A DNA stretch of 64,000 nt, taken from Chloracidobacterium sp. Lineage in GTDB: Bacteria; Acidobacteriota; Blastocatellia; Chloracidobacteriales; Chloracidobacteriaceae. Below, piece after piece: positions 1 to 9,800 of this stretch (positions are counted from its first letter, which is position 1; every line of letters begins with the position of its first letter). The position numbers were made by a program, and so were the translations under genes. The stretch covers positions 124,001 through 188,000 of the forward strand of contig JANWUV010000006.1 of assembly GCA_025057975.1 (NCBI GenBank). Reading direction: 5' to 3'. Under the pieces are notes generated by a model. It searched no databases, was not told where the DNA came from, and saw only the letters and a program-made list of their open reading frames with translations.

Positions 1-49
1 GGCGGCGAGTCCAAGATTTCAAGCGACATCGTTGAATTCTGGTGAATCC

Positions 50-778
50 TTATGCAGAACTTGCCCGCCGACTATAGCGCAACTGGCCGGCTGGCGACAC
101 GCGCTCGCCTTCACAAGCGTGCCGCGCAGTAGAGTTGCTCATAAAATTTCCGCGATGCCCAAGGTTGCACCGAAAGATGCGATTACCGCGCGGCCACAGT
201 GGTTGTAACGCCATTTGGATTGTGGCGGAACGCCGCCACAATCCAAATGGCGTTACCCGTTCCTCCGCCGCCATCCCGATTTTCGCCATCAGGGCGCTCG
301 CTACCGGATTTGGACGGTTGACAAAGTCGCGCCAGTTGAGGCGATTCAACTGTACGACCAGAAAGGTGTATTTGAGCGGCGTCCGCTCACCGAACTGAAA
401 CGTGAAGGTGTCGGGTTCAAGGCTGCGCGGCGCGTCGCACGACAGCACCGCCACCGGATAAATCGGCAGGCGGTGTTTTTCATAGAGCCGCGCGCCATAT
501 AGAAACATTCGCTCGGCGAAGTCCGCACGGCGTGTCGCCTGTGTCTCGACGTGAATAAGAAAGAAGGCGTCCCGTCCGCGAAACCTTCCTTTCACAACCA
601 AATCCACCTCGCGGCGCTCACCCCTCACAACATCAAGAAACAGCTCTTTGTCCAGAAATTCGAGCGAACCTCGATCCACCAGCGCAGCGACATCGGGGGC
701 GAAGAGTTCAAGAAACTCGATGAAAAAGACGCTCAGAAGTTCCTTAAACAGCCGGTCGTGATCAATCGCCTCAGACAC
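50..778 (-). pseudogene. Rpn-family PD-(D/E)XK nuclease, C-terminally truncated
   Basis: The N-terminal part matches the Rpn/transposase-like nuclease family, which cuts DNA and is linked to recombination. The family opening SEAIDHDRLFKELL is present. The nuclease core follows, with EVDLVVKGRFRGRDAFFLIHVETQ supplying the Asp and the E-x-Q pair. The GTG at 776-778 is chosen because homologous proteins usually begin at this SEAIDHD motif; the only longer start in frame is a TTG at 820, and a GGAAGG lies about 14 nt upstream of the GTG. The recognisable protein stops after ALMAKIGMAAEER, exactly where a perfect palindrome begins. The remaining roughly 60 residues are low-quality sequence with no family resemblance. 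Full-length relatives carry a further helical C-terminal region that is missing here. Probably a decaying gene, though a shortened nuclease could still be made. Confidence 0.65.
205..256. repeat. Perfect 24-bp inverted repeat with AACG loop
   Basis: The left arm (205-228) and right arm (233-256) are exact reverse complements separated by only four bases, AACG. The sequence outside the arms does not continue the symmetry, so this is a discrete element and not an assembly fold-back of a longer region. It lies inside the nuclease reading frame at the point where homology to the family ends. This suggests insertion of a small palindromic element or the remnant of a transposon end. There is no T-tract, so a terminator is less likely. 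Confidence 0.85.
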
Positions 779-828
779 AAAGCTAGACCAAGCCTTCCGT
801 GAAGTTGCGGCGCATATCAAATCACATT

Positions 829-2979
829 TCAGACACGCTCCAGACGCACCGGTACGCCGCTCAGCGCCGCGTTGCCGCTGGCTTCGTCCACTAGTTGTTC
901 ATCCGTCACATCGTTGATGCTGACGCCCGCGTAGCGCCGTGCTACGTCCAGCCGAATGCCCGGACGGTCATGTCCCCACCCATGCGGCAGGCTCACTACA
1001 CCGGGCATAACTTCATCGGAAACCTCGACCGGCGCGACAATCGCACCGACGCGCGACGTTACCCTAACCATCTCGCCTGACTTGACGCCGTACCGCTGCG
1101 CGTCTCTGGGATGAACCAGTAGGGTACAGCGGTTTTTGCCGCGTACTAGTCGCTCACTGTTGTGCATCCATGAATTGTTGCTGCGGAGCTGGCGGCGACC
1201 AATCAGCAGCAAGTCATCAGCAGTCTGCGCTCCGTTGGCTTCAGCAAGACGGTTTCTAACGCGCGGCAGGTCGCGCGTCAGAAGGTCCGGCGCTAGAGCG
1301 ATGCGCTTGTTTTTTGTCCAGAGCCGGCCGGGTAGCGCCGGTTGCAACGGCCCTAAGTCTATGCCGTGAACTGCCGCCTTGACCTTCGCCAACGTCAGTC
1401 CATCACCGAACAGCCCTGTCCCATACGGCCCAAAGCGAAACGCCAAATCGAGCATGCCGTCTATGCCGAGGCCGAGTCGGACGCCGCGCCAAAACTGCGC
1501 CTTGATGGCCTCAAAAGGCGTCCGGCTTGCCAGCCGGGTTTCCAACTCAAGGAAGATTTGCCAGTCGTGGCGCGTGTCTTCGGCAGGCGCAAAAAGCGCT
1601 GGAGAGTACTTGACCGTATTGCGTACGGCCAGATGGTGAAAAATCGCTGCGTAGTTTTCATGCTCCAGCGAGCCTGTCGGCGGCAGGATGATGTGCGCAT
1701 GGCGGGTGGTCTCGTTAATGTAGATGTCCACCGCCGCCATAAACTCCAGCGTCGCCAGCGCTGCATCAAGTCGTCTGCCGTTGGGTGTGGAGAGGACGGG
1801 ATTGCCGGCGATTGTGATCAGCGCGCGCACCTGCCCTTCGCCGGGCGTCAGAATTTCCTCCGCCAACGCCGCCACCGGCAACTCACCGGCGAACTCCGGC
1901 AGCCCTCGGACACGGCTCTTCCACGCGCCTAAGTGTCCGGCGGTGAAGCGTTCCAAGGGGTCGAGCGCCGCTTTAGGAAACATCGCGCCGCCGGGTCGGT
2001 CAAGATTGCCCGTCACGATATTGAGCGCATTGACCAGCCACTGCGCCGTCGTCCCAAAGGTTTGAACAGACAGCCCAACCCGGCCGTAGCACACGGCGGA
2101 AGGTGCATCAGCGAACTCACGGGCGAGGGTCTCAATCGTTGGGGCGGCGATGCCGGTCACAGAGGCGACGCGCGCCGGCGGAAACTCACGCACGATGGTC
2201 GCCAGCGTTTCCACGCCGTCCGTGAAGTCGGCTAATCGTCCCAATCTGACGCGCCCTTCGGCAAACAGAACGTGCAGTATTGCCAGCAGCAGGTAGGCGT
2301 CCGTTCCGGGGCGAATGAAAAGATGCTGATCGGCGAGTTCGGCCGTCTCCGTCCGGCGTGGATCAATGACCACGAGTCGGCCGCCGCGTCGGCGCAACGC
2401 TTCCAGCCGGCGCGACACGCCCGGTGCCGTCATCAGGCTGCCGTTGGAGACGACCGGATTCGCCCCCATGACGAGAAAAAACGCGGTTCGGTCAATGTCC
2501 GGCACAGGCAGCAGTAAGCCGTGACCGAACATCGCGTGCGCCGCCACCATGTGCGGCAACTGGTCAACCGAGCTGGCCGAGTAGATGTTTTTCGTCTTCA
2601 GGGTCCGTACAAAGGACGGAAACGACAGCACCGTACCAAAGTTGTGTACCGCCGGATTGCCTTGGTACGTAGCGACGGCGTTCCGTCCATAGCGCGCCTG
2701 GATGTCGTGCAGGCGCGCGGCGACTTCATCAAAAGCCGCCTCCCACGAGATTCGCTCCCAGTTCCCGCCGGGCGTCCGCCGCAGCGGATGCCGCAGGCGA
2801 TTAGGGTCATAGTGAAGGTCTTGAAGGGCGACGCCTTTCGGGCAAATGTAGCCTTGACTAAAAGGGTCCTCGCGATCGCCCTCGATGCGTACGATCTCGT
2901 CGCCGCGTACGGTGATGGCCAGCCCGCACATCGCCTCGCATAAGTTGCACGTTCGGTAGTGCCGTCGTTCTTTCAGCAT
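829..2979 (-). CDS. Molybdopterin-dependent oxidoreductase (formate dehydrogenase/nitrate reductase superfamily)
   Basis: This 716-aa protein belongs to the DMSO-reductase family, which binds a bis-molybdopterin guanine dinucleotide cofactor and one [4Fe-4S] cluster. The cluster ligands are C11, C14, C18 and C46. The Mo-binding and MGD-binding domains follow (for example VMGANPVVSN and RRGGRLVVIDPRR). A C-terminal dinucleotide-binding domain starts near residue 590 (GRRQLRSNNSWMHN). The usual Mo-ligand position near residues 136-140 reads SSVDQ, with no Cys or Sec, so a classical formate dehydrogenase or Nap-type ligand is absent. There is no Tat signal, so a cytoplasmic location is likely. 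The CoA-transferase gene lies 33 bp upstream in the same direction, suggesting co-transcription. The substrate cannot be read from sequence. Confidence 0.88.
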   Translation of the reverse strand: MLKERRHYRTCNLCEAMCGLAITVRGDEIVRIEGDREDPFSQGYICPKGVALQDLHYDPNRLRHPLRRTPGGNWERISWEAAFDEVAARLHDIQARYGRNAVATYQGNPAVHNFGTVLSFPSFVRTLKTKNIYSASSVDQLPHMVAAHAMFGHGLLLPVPDIDRTAFFLVMGANPVVSNGSLMTAPGVSRRLEALRRRGGRLVVIDPRRTETAELADQHLFIRPGTDAYLLLAILHVLFAEGRVRLGRLADFTDGVETLATIVREFPPARVASVTGIAAPTIETLAREFADAPSAVCYGRVGLSVQTFGTTAQWLVNALNIVTGNLDRPGGAMFPKAALDPLERFTAGHLGAWKSRVRGLPEFAGELPVAALAEEILTPGEGQVRALITIAGNPVLSTPNGRRLDAALATLEFMAAVDIYINETTRHAHIILPPTGSLEHENYAAIFHHLAVRNTVKYSPALFAPAEDTRHDWQIFLELETRLASRTPFEAIKAQFWRGVRLGLGIDGMLDLAFRFGPYGTGLFGDGLTLAKVKAAVHGIDLGPLQPALPGRLWTKNKRIALAPDLLTRDLPRVRNRLAEANGAQTADDLLLIGRRQLRSNNSWMHNSERLVRGKNRCTLLVHPRDAQRYGVKSGEMVRVTSRVGAIVAPVEVSDEVMPGVVSLPHGWGHDRPGIRLDVARRYAGVSINDVTDEQLVDEASGNAALSGVPVRLERV

Positions 2980-3012
2980 GCGGATTGACTCCCTGGACTT
3001 GGTAAGGCCGGT

Positions 3013-3885
3013 TCAGTGCGTTTCGCGCCACGGAATGGTCGTCGCCGGTACGGTGTAGGACTGCACCTTACGCGCCGGAAAGCTGTGTCTCAGCGCCAGT
3101 TGCTCCCACTCGTCAGCGGTACGCTCCGCGAGCAAGGCCTTGATTTCGACGTACACCGGATTGCTTTCAATCGCCGGTGAAAAAGCAGAAGCCTTCCAAT
3201 CCTCGCGTCCGACCGCCGCGCAAAACCGTTGCCAGAGATGCGGCTCAAGCAGCGCCAGCGCCAGCTGTCCCTCGCGTGTCGGGTAGACGCCGTAACAGAC
3301 GATGCTGCCGTCAAGTTTGACCGGAACCGGGTAGGCGAAGCCGGCGGCGGCTTCGGAAAGATAGATTTCATAAAAGCCGCCGCCTTTGCGGAGACCGTCC
3401 AACACGGCGATGACGGCCCAGTGCGCGCCGGCGCCGTCGGCGATTTGCAGATGCCTCCAGCCATCGCCGAAACGCGGCAGGAAACCACCGCTCGCCAAGT
3501 AGGTCAGGTCATGACCCGGCGCTTCGTGAAAGGTTTCATCGCGGTAACTCGCCACCCGAACGTAGGTCAGCTTCGGGTTGACGGCGCGAAGTACGTCAGG
3601 ACCGACGCCCAATCGTTCCATCACCCCCGGCCGATTCGTTTCAAGCAGCGCGTCGGCTTCGGCGGCGAGACTTTTGAGCCGCGCAACGCCTTCCGGGGTT
3701 TTCAGATCAAGGGTTTCAGTTTGCTTACCGGCGTTTAGCCAGTCGTGGAGTTGCGGCGAAAGCGCCTGCGTCAGATCGCCTGTCGGCGGCAAAAGCCGCA
3801 GAACTTCAAAACCAAGATCGGCGAGCATTCGCCCGGCCAGAGGGCCGGGCAGCAGCCGGCAGAGGTCAAGAATACGGTGTGCCAT
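3013..3885 (-). CDS. Short class III (CaiB/BaiF family) CoA-transferase
   Basis: The protein is 290 aa, against about 400 aa for typical family members. It keeps the N-terminal signature RILDLCRLLPGPLAGRMLADLG, the ETNRPGVMERLGVG segment (residues 82-95) and the GHDLTYLASGG motif (H125, D126). Family members move CoA between carboxylic acids or racemise alpha-methylacyl-CoAs. The region where the catalytic Asp normally follows a VDVS-like strand reads YEIYLSEAAAGF, with Glu or Ser in place of Asp. The small-domain portion is reduced. It is the upstream partner of the molybdopterin oxidoreductase gene, so a joint role in acyl-CoA or carboxylate metabolism is possible. A non-transferase role cannot be excluded. 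Confidence 0.8.
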   Translation of the reverse strand: MAHRILDLCRLLPGPLAGRMLADLGFEVLRLLPPTGDLTQALSPQLHDWLNAGKQTETLDLKTPEGVARLKSLAAEADALLETNRPGVMERLGVGPDVLRAVNPKLTYVRVASYRDETFHEAPGHDLTYLASGGFLPRFGDGWRHLQIADGAGAHWAVIAVLDGLRKGGGFYEIYLSEAAAGFAYPVPVKLDGSIVCYGVYPTREGQLALALLEPHLWQRFCAAVGREDWKASAFSPAIESNPVYVEIKALLAERTADEWEQLALRHSFPARKVQSYTVPATTIPWRETH

Positions 3886-3929
3886 GGGTCATGCTTTCAT
3901 TGCTGGGATCGTGTCCCCGCAGCATACCC

Positions 3930-4306
3930 CTAGTCCGCCGTCGCAAGGAAGAGCCGACAAGCCGCATCTAACAACTCTGCGATCTCAAACGGTTTTTGGA
4001 GGAACACGATGTTCTCAAACACGTCCGCGCATCCTTTAGGAGGGCCAAGTGTTCCCGAAAGACCGAGAATCGGGAGGTCTGGGCGCCGCCGCAGCCGCCG
4101 CGCCAGTTCAATGCCGTCCAGCCGAGGCATCTGGAAATCGGTGATGACGCCGTTGACGGTTTCAAGCGTCTCAACTTTTCCAGCGCCGATAAGCCGTTCT
4201 CAGCGGTCACGACGGTGAACACATCCTGCAGAACGTCGGTCAACAAATCCAGAATGAGTTCGTCATCGTCAACAATCAGTAAAACCGGTTTGGTCGGCAT
4301 GCACAT
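3930..4306 (-). pseudogene. Response regulator receiver-domain protein, frameshifted
   Basis: Two overlapping frames together encode one CheY-like receiver domain. The first starts at 4306 and gives KPVLLIVDDDELILDLL, carrying the acidic pair, and continues to GLSALEKLRR. The second frame resumes at about 4170 with ETVNGVITDFQMPRLDGIEL, which contains the phosphoacceptor Asp in TDFQMP. It runs on through PILGLSGT (the conserved Ser/Thr) and FLQKPFE (the conserved Lys) to the stop at 3930. A one-base change near 4165-4190 would join them into a protein of about 125 aa. It is either a recent pseudogene or a sequencing error. No sensor kinase gene is adjacent. Confidence 0.75.
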
Positions 4307-4636
4307 CGCTTGCCCCGCCCCGTAGGGAAGGATTTCAGCTTGAGGTGTTCACGCTTGGCAGAGTAACGTTGCGGAATCGCCGCCGCTGTTTGTACTTCAA
4401 TACCACTCATGATTGCAAACCGGCAGCCATACCCAAGGCAGCTTTTCGGCGCTTGGAATCCCCAGTGAAAATCGCCCGTCATCGTTGTTGGACACACAGT
4501 CGGCGACTTGCCACGGTCGGCATAGTGTCGCAAACCCGCCTCACGGTACACTGCCGACTGCGTACAGCCTGCACCGCAGACCATGGAAGGGTGCAGTCGG
4601 CGTCCCCGGTCATGTTTCCTAGAGAGGTCATGCCTT
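4307..4636. other. Intergenic stretch without recognisable gene
   Basis: This 330-bp stretch separates the divergently transcribed response regulator and the zinc-finger membrane protein. Open frames exist on both strands, but their translations show no family features. It presumably holds the promoters of both flanking genes. A ribosome-binding site AGAGAGGT (4621-4628) serves the downstream gene. Confidence 0.5.
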
Positions 4637-5254
4637 ATGGCGGAGGAAATCCAGCCGTTACGGGTCAGATCAGTTTCCCTTGCCGTACGTTGTGAAGTCT
4701 GCCACCAAGCCGATTGTTACGATCCGGCGACCAACATTTGCACCCGCTGCCGAGACGTGTTGCCGCTGGTTGCGCCGCCGCGAGCGATTCGTGAGCCGAC
4801 ATTTGACTCGCTCGAACGCTTCTGGACGATGCTGCTGGCCGGCAGTCGCGTCGGTTTGGTGAGCAGCCTGCTGGTTGTTGCTCTATATGTGTTGCTCCGC
4901 CAAACACTTCTGCCGGATACGCACCCGATACGCAACGGGGCGATGTTCGCCGAGATCGGGTTTCTCATTGGAACGTTCGCCGGCGTTCTCCGCCACGGCG
5001 GTCATGCCGACACGCCGCGCATTGCGGCGCACAACGCCATGCTGGGCTTTGTGTTCGGCGGCATTTTGACCGGATTACTTTACCTGCTGCGGTTCGCCTC
5101 ACCCGACCTCGACGGCCTAGATTTCCTGCGCTTTTTGGCGTTCTGCACCTTCGGAGGGCTGATCTTTGCGCTGGGCGGCGGCTTCATCGGCGCAGTACTC
5201 AGCGTTTTGATTCCCGTCAACCATCCGCTGCGCCGCCGGCCGACGCCATTCTAG
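4637..5254 (+). CDS. Zinc-finger-like multi-pass membrane protein
   Basis: I do not recognise a named family. The 205-aa protein starts with a cysteine cluster: C19-x2-C22-H23, then C27, then C35-x2-C38. It looks like a small zinc ribbon. About four hydrophobic segments follow: LVSSLLVVALYVLL, FAEIGFLIGTFAGVL, NAMLGFVFGGILTGLLYLL and a glycine-rich FLAFCTFGGLIFALGGGFIGAVLSVLI. The ATG at 4637 is chosen because AGAGAGGT lies 8 nt upstream and the Cys cluster follows directly. The HD-GYP gene begins 3 nt after its stop, so the two are almost certainly translated together. A membrane-bound input or partner for the HD-GYP protein is a reasonable inference. Confidence 0.7.
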   Translation: MAEEIQPLRVRSVSLAVRCEVCHQADCYDPATNICTRCRDVLPLVAPPRAIREPTFDSLERFWTMLLAGSRVGLVSSLLVVALYVLLRQTLLPDTHPIRNGAMFAEIGFLIGTFAGVLRHGGHADTPRIAAHNAMLGFVFGGILTGLLYLLRFASPDLDGLDFLRFLAFCTFGGLIFALGGGFIGAVLSVLIPVNHPLRRRPTPF

Positions 5255-5257
5255 GCT

Positions 5258-6880
5258 ATGGCCGACGTTGCTCCCATGCCGAACCCATGGGCGGCGCGCT
5301 TGGCTGAGTGCGAGGCTGAAGCGGCGCGGCTTGACGCTCTCGAAGGCTACGCTGCTCCCCACGCCGTTCGGTTGGCCGCCGTTACGGATCGGCTCGCCGC
5401 AGCTTTTGGGCTTTCCGAACGCGGACGGCGCGACCTGCGGGCGGCGGCTCTGTTGCATGATGTCGGCGAAGGCGGGGGCGATTTCCCGTTTCTGACGGCG
5501 GCGCGTCCGCTCACCTTCTCCGAACGGTGTGCCCTGTGGCGGCATCCGATTGTCGGTGAGCGCCTTGCCCGCAAACGCGGTTTGCCCGAGGCCGTTGGAT
5601 TGCTGGTTCGCTGGCACCACGAAAACTGGGATGGGTCAGGTTACCCCGATGGTCTGCGCGGCGAGCAGATTCCATTGCCGGCGCGGTTGCTCCGCATCGC
5701 GGATGTCTGGTGCGCGCTGACCAACGACCGTCCTTTCCGGCCGGCGTACACGCCAGTTGAAGCTGTGGAGCGGATGCGCGGCATGCTGGGTACGGTGCTT
5801 GACCCGGTGGCTGCAGCCTGTTGGTTGGATAGCGTCGCCGCCGGCGACCCAACGGTCGGTGACAACTGTGAGCGCTCCCTGCCTGCGGCGACGCCATGGA
5901 TGACGGTGGTGGATGGACGGCAAGCTGCCTTCCTCGGTTTCGAGCTGGCGGCGCTTCAGACGCTCTCGTTTCAATCCATCGCCTTGCCCTACGGCGGCGA
6001 CGGCTCGCTTGGTTGGCGGCTCAAACTGCTTGGCAAGCAGGTGTTCAGCAATGACGCACGTCAAGCCGAGGCTTGTCTGGCTGTGGCGGCGGTTGAAAAC
6101 AACGGCTACGTCCTTACGGCGTCCCAAGTGGACGCTTGGTTGCAGGCGGCGCGCGACGCCGAAGCCAACCCTGACTTCCCATACAATCCGGCCTTGCGCC
6201 AGTGGTTTAACCCAGCGGCGGCGCGCTGGTTGGCCGGCTTCCGTCAGGCGGTTCTCCGCGCCGCCGACCGCGTTACGCAGGCGCTGGGTGTCAGTTTAGG
6301 GTTGCATCTTGGCGACTACTGGCTGGCCTTTGATCCGAGCGTGGAGCGTTTGCGCCAAACATTTGAGGATGCGGCAATTGAGGCGTTGGCGCGCGTCAAT
6401 TGCGTTATAGACAACGGGCTGGCGAACCAGGCGACTTGTTTGCCGGCGCATGTGTTCGTCGTGCAGACGACGGCCGATGTCATCTATCTCCGCCTACCGT
6501 CACCGACGCCTTACGATCAGGCGCTTTATTACCGCGACGGCTGGCGCGAACTGTGGGTTCGCGATGCGCCGGATGCCCTAGTGCAGCTTACGCTGGCGCA
6601 CACTGGACGCTTCGGCGGCCGTCTGGCTTCACGCCGTGAGTATCTAGCCGCCCTTCGTTCCTTGCTTCGTCGCTTGGCGCATTTCCCGCAGTGGGTGATC
6701 GGGTGCGCCCACGAAGCTCAACTACCCGACGACCTCCTTGCGGAGATCAGCCGTTTCCGTCCGGTCGCCAGAGTGTTGACCAAGACCGCCGATGCGTGCG
6801 GAACGCTTCCCAATCAATCCATCATCTTTTGTCTGCCCGAGCAGGACACCCGCTCCGCCGCTTTGCGGAAAGCCCACTAG
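5258..6880 (+). CDS. HD-GYP domain protein (putative cyclic-di-GMP phosphodiesterase)
   Basis: The N-terminal third of this 540-aa protein is an HD-GYP domain. It has the first metal-binding His (H35, APHAVRL), the HD pair H67-D68 (LLHDVGE), WRHPIVGERLA, the HHENWDGSGYPDGL signature near residues 121-134, and LLRIADVWCALTNDRPFRPA. HD-GYP proteins hydrolyse cyclic-di-GMP. Residues from about 190 to the end form a long region I cannot assign, with no membrane segments. There is no receiver or PAS domain. It sits 3 nt downstream of the zinc-finger membrane protein gene. Its stop overlaps the stop of the convergent helicase gene by 4 bp, leaving no room for a terminator between them. Confidence 0.85.
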   Translation: MADVAPMPNPWAARLAECEAEAARLDALEGYAAPHAVRLAAVTDRLAAAFGLSERGRRDLRAAALLHDVGEGGGDFPFLTAARPLTFSERCALWRHPIVGERLARKRGLPEAVGLLVRWHHENWDGSGYPDGLRGEQIPLPARLLRIADVWCALTNDRPFRPAYTPVEAVERMRGMLGTVLDPVAAACWLDSVAAGDPTVGDNCERSLPAATPWMTVVDGRQAAFLGFELAALQTLSFQSIALPYGGDGSLGWRLKLLGKQVFSNDARQAEACLAVAAVENNGYVLTASQVDAWLQAARDAEANPDFPYNPALRQWFNPAAARWLAGFRQAVLRAADRVTQALGVSLGLHLGDYWLAFDPSVERLRQTFEDAAIEALARVNCVIDNGLANQATCLPAHVFVVQTTADVIYLRLPSPTPYDQALYYRDGWRELWVRDAPDALVQLTLAHTGRFGGRLASRREYLAALRSLLRRLAHFPQWVIGCAHEAQLPDDLLAEISRFRPVARVLTKTADACGTLPNQSIIFCLPEQDTRSAALRKAH

Positions 6881-9800
6881 CGCGCCGCCGGTTCTTCCCG
6901 TACGGCGTCGGCGCAGACGGCTGCATACCGACAAACCAAACAACGCGCGCCCGGCTTGGCCTCAAAGTCAGTCGCAGCGAATGTCCGAATGGCGGTCAGC
7001 GCCCGTACTGTGTCGCCGACGACGCGCGCCGCCGCTTCCCGCTGAACCTGCTCCGGTGGCAGCGTGAAGGCGCGATCAGGCGCAACAAAGTGCAGCGTGG
7101 CGCGGACTTCTCGCACCTCCGGCGTCAGCGCCCACAACGCCAGCGCGTAGGTCTGTAACTGCAGGCGGTACTGGGCGACTTTTTCCGATAGTTCCGCCTC
7201 AAAACCGGGTTCGCCGCTTTTAGCCTTGAACGCATTGGTTTTGAAGTCAATCACATGCGCTGTTACGCCTACTCCTGTCGCGTGCGGCGTGATGAGCACT
7301 TTGTCCATGACGCCCACGACCAACGCCGCTTCGCGCCGGATAATAAACTCGCGTTCACTCCAGACGGCGTAGCGCTGATCTTCACGCGACTTGACACGCA
7401 CTTCGTCAACAGTTTTCCGCAGTTCGCTCTGCGCATACCGCCGTGCGAGCCACCAAACGTCGTGCGCTATGGCGTTGTCGTCAAGCGCGACATTGTCCAA
7501 CTGTCCTACCGCCCGCAGGAAGGCGATCGCTGCTCGCAGGGCTTGGTGTAACGCTCGGTCGTCTTGGTCTTCCGGCTCCAACGTTTCGCACAGCCGATGG
7601 ATGACGAGTCCGCGCGTCGCCGGCGAAAGCCGGGCCTGGGCTTCTGGGCGCTCCACATCGTCGCCGCGTCGCGTCGCGCCGCCTTCTTCGTCCTCCAGTG
7701 GGTGCAAATACCGTGCAAAGTAAAACTGGCGGGGGCAGTTGACAAAGCTTGCCAGTTGTCGCGCCGTGTAGCGATACCAACCAGCGGCGGCGTCCTCGTC
7801 GGCTAGCACTGGCGCCAGCTGCTCTTCAAGGTCACGGATGAGATTCCGCCGCTCGCGTTCCCGTCGGCGGGCGTCGCGTTCGGTCTCCCGCACGAAAACC
7901 TCTCGGCTTGGCGGCTCTCTCTCCAGCGCAATGGTTTCCGCTGGGGCGGTTTCCGGCGCATCCACGCCAATGAAACGGATTCGCGCGTCGCCTACCACGA
8001 TTTCCGTTTCGCACGGCGTGTCTGGCAACGGCAGCGCCGCCTTAATCCAGTCGAGAAAACACCCGGCTGCGCCTTTAGCTGTGTCGCCGCCGGCCGCTTC
8101 TTCAGCGGCGGAAAGGATGAGGTGGTCTTGCGCCCGCGTCATGGCGACATAGAGCTGGCGCATGCGTTCAAAGTACTCACGGCGCGCGAGCCGGTCGAGC
8201 ACCTTGGTTTTTATTTCGGGCCGGCGCAGGTTGCTCATCATGTCCGGGATGTCAAACCCCAGCCCACTGTTGCGCTCAAAAACGAATTTTCCAGCCTTGT
8301 GAGTCCACCGGCGCTGCAAATCCGGTAGCAGAACAATGGGAAACTCCAGTCCCTTCGATTTGTGAATCGTCAGCAAGGCGACGGCGTCCAGACCGAGTTC
8401 CAGTTGCGCCTCGGCTTCGCGGGCGTCCAGGCGGCGGAACTCACGAATGTAGGCCACAAAGTCGCGCAACAAGTGGGTTTCCCGGCGAGAGAACCCACGC
8501 GCCAACGCCATGAGTTTGTCCAAGTTGGACAGGCGTTGCGGACCGTCTTCAGCCGCCGCACACACCACGTCATACCCCGTCCGGCGCACCGCCTGCTCGA
8601 TCAGATCGGGCAACGGCAGCCGATTGCGTACCGCCAGCAGGTCGTCCAGCAATGCGACGGCTTCTTCAAGCAACCGGCGCTGGTCGTCGGGCAGGGCGGC
8701 CTGCCGCTGACGCACCTCCCGCCGCAAGCTGGTGTATAGCGCCGGGGAGCGCGCCGCGCCGTCGCCGACCGCCTCATCCGCAAGCCGAAGTCGCAACAAC
8801 GTCTCATCCGACAAACCAAACAACGGCGACCGCAGCAATGCCGCCAGAGCAATGTCGTCGGCGCGGTTGTCGAGAAACTCCAGCAAGGTCAGGAGGTCGG
8901 AGACTTCCGGTCGTCCGTAAAAACCGTGTCCGGCGACGACGTAGCAAGGTACGCCGGCGTGCCGCAAAGCGCGTTCATACGCCTTCACATCCGTCAGCGC
9001 GCCCAGCAGCAGCGCCATGTCGCGGTAGGTCGGCGGACGCGGTTGGCTGCTGTTGGCGTTGACCAGTGGGATTTGTCTTTCCACCAACATTTTGACGTAC
9101 TGCGCCAGCCGCGCCGCTTCGATGTCGCGCAGTGAGTCGTCATGGGGCGACCGTCCGCCTTCCGGGCGCGGTACGGCGGTGTAGAGGAAGGTGACGGCGG
9201 GCGCTGCGGCGTCCAGCGGCGGACGCGCCGCCTCTCCTTTCTCATAGGCGATGAAGCCGCTTTCCCGCAGCCGGCTTGGGTCGCTTCCGGTCGGCGCTCG
9301 CATGACTTGACCGAACAGCGCGTTGAAAAACGCCACCAGACGCGGATCGCTGCGAAAGTTGACATCCAGCCGCAGATGGTCGCCGCCCTGCTTGGCGACG
9401 GCTTCAATGACTTCTTCAAAGACCTCCACTTCCGCCCCGCGAAAGGCGTAGATGGATTGCTTACGGTCACCAACGAAGAAAAACGTTCGCCCCGCCGCCG
9501 ACTCCGCCGCCCCCAGCGCATCGAGGATGTCCCGCTGAAGGTGGTTGGTGTCTTGGAACTCATCCACGAGGAAATGCCGGTAGCGCGCGCAGACTCTCCG
9601 CCGCATGTCGTCCGATTGCAGCAACGCCCGCGCCCGGAGTTGTAAGTCCTCGAAGTCCAGCGCTCCCGCTTCGCGCTTGGCTTTGTCGTACAGGAAGTCA
9701 ACACTGCGCAGGAGGTCAAATACAACGCGCTGGTAATCCCGCGCGCACACATCCAAGTAGGCGGCTTCTAGTTGGCCGCCGTCTTTGGCGCGCGTGCCCA

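Noticed and set aside
1366-2943. Long plus-strand open frames inside the molybdopterin oxidoreductase gene
   Set aside because: They are antisense to a clearly conserved protein. Their translations are Arg/Ala-rich with no family features, which is usual for shadow frames in GC-rich DNA.
4276-4695. Small open frames in the spacer before the zinc-finger membrane gene
   Set aside because: Translations have no hydrophobic pattern, motif or good ribosome-binding site, and they conflict with each other on both strands.
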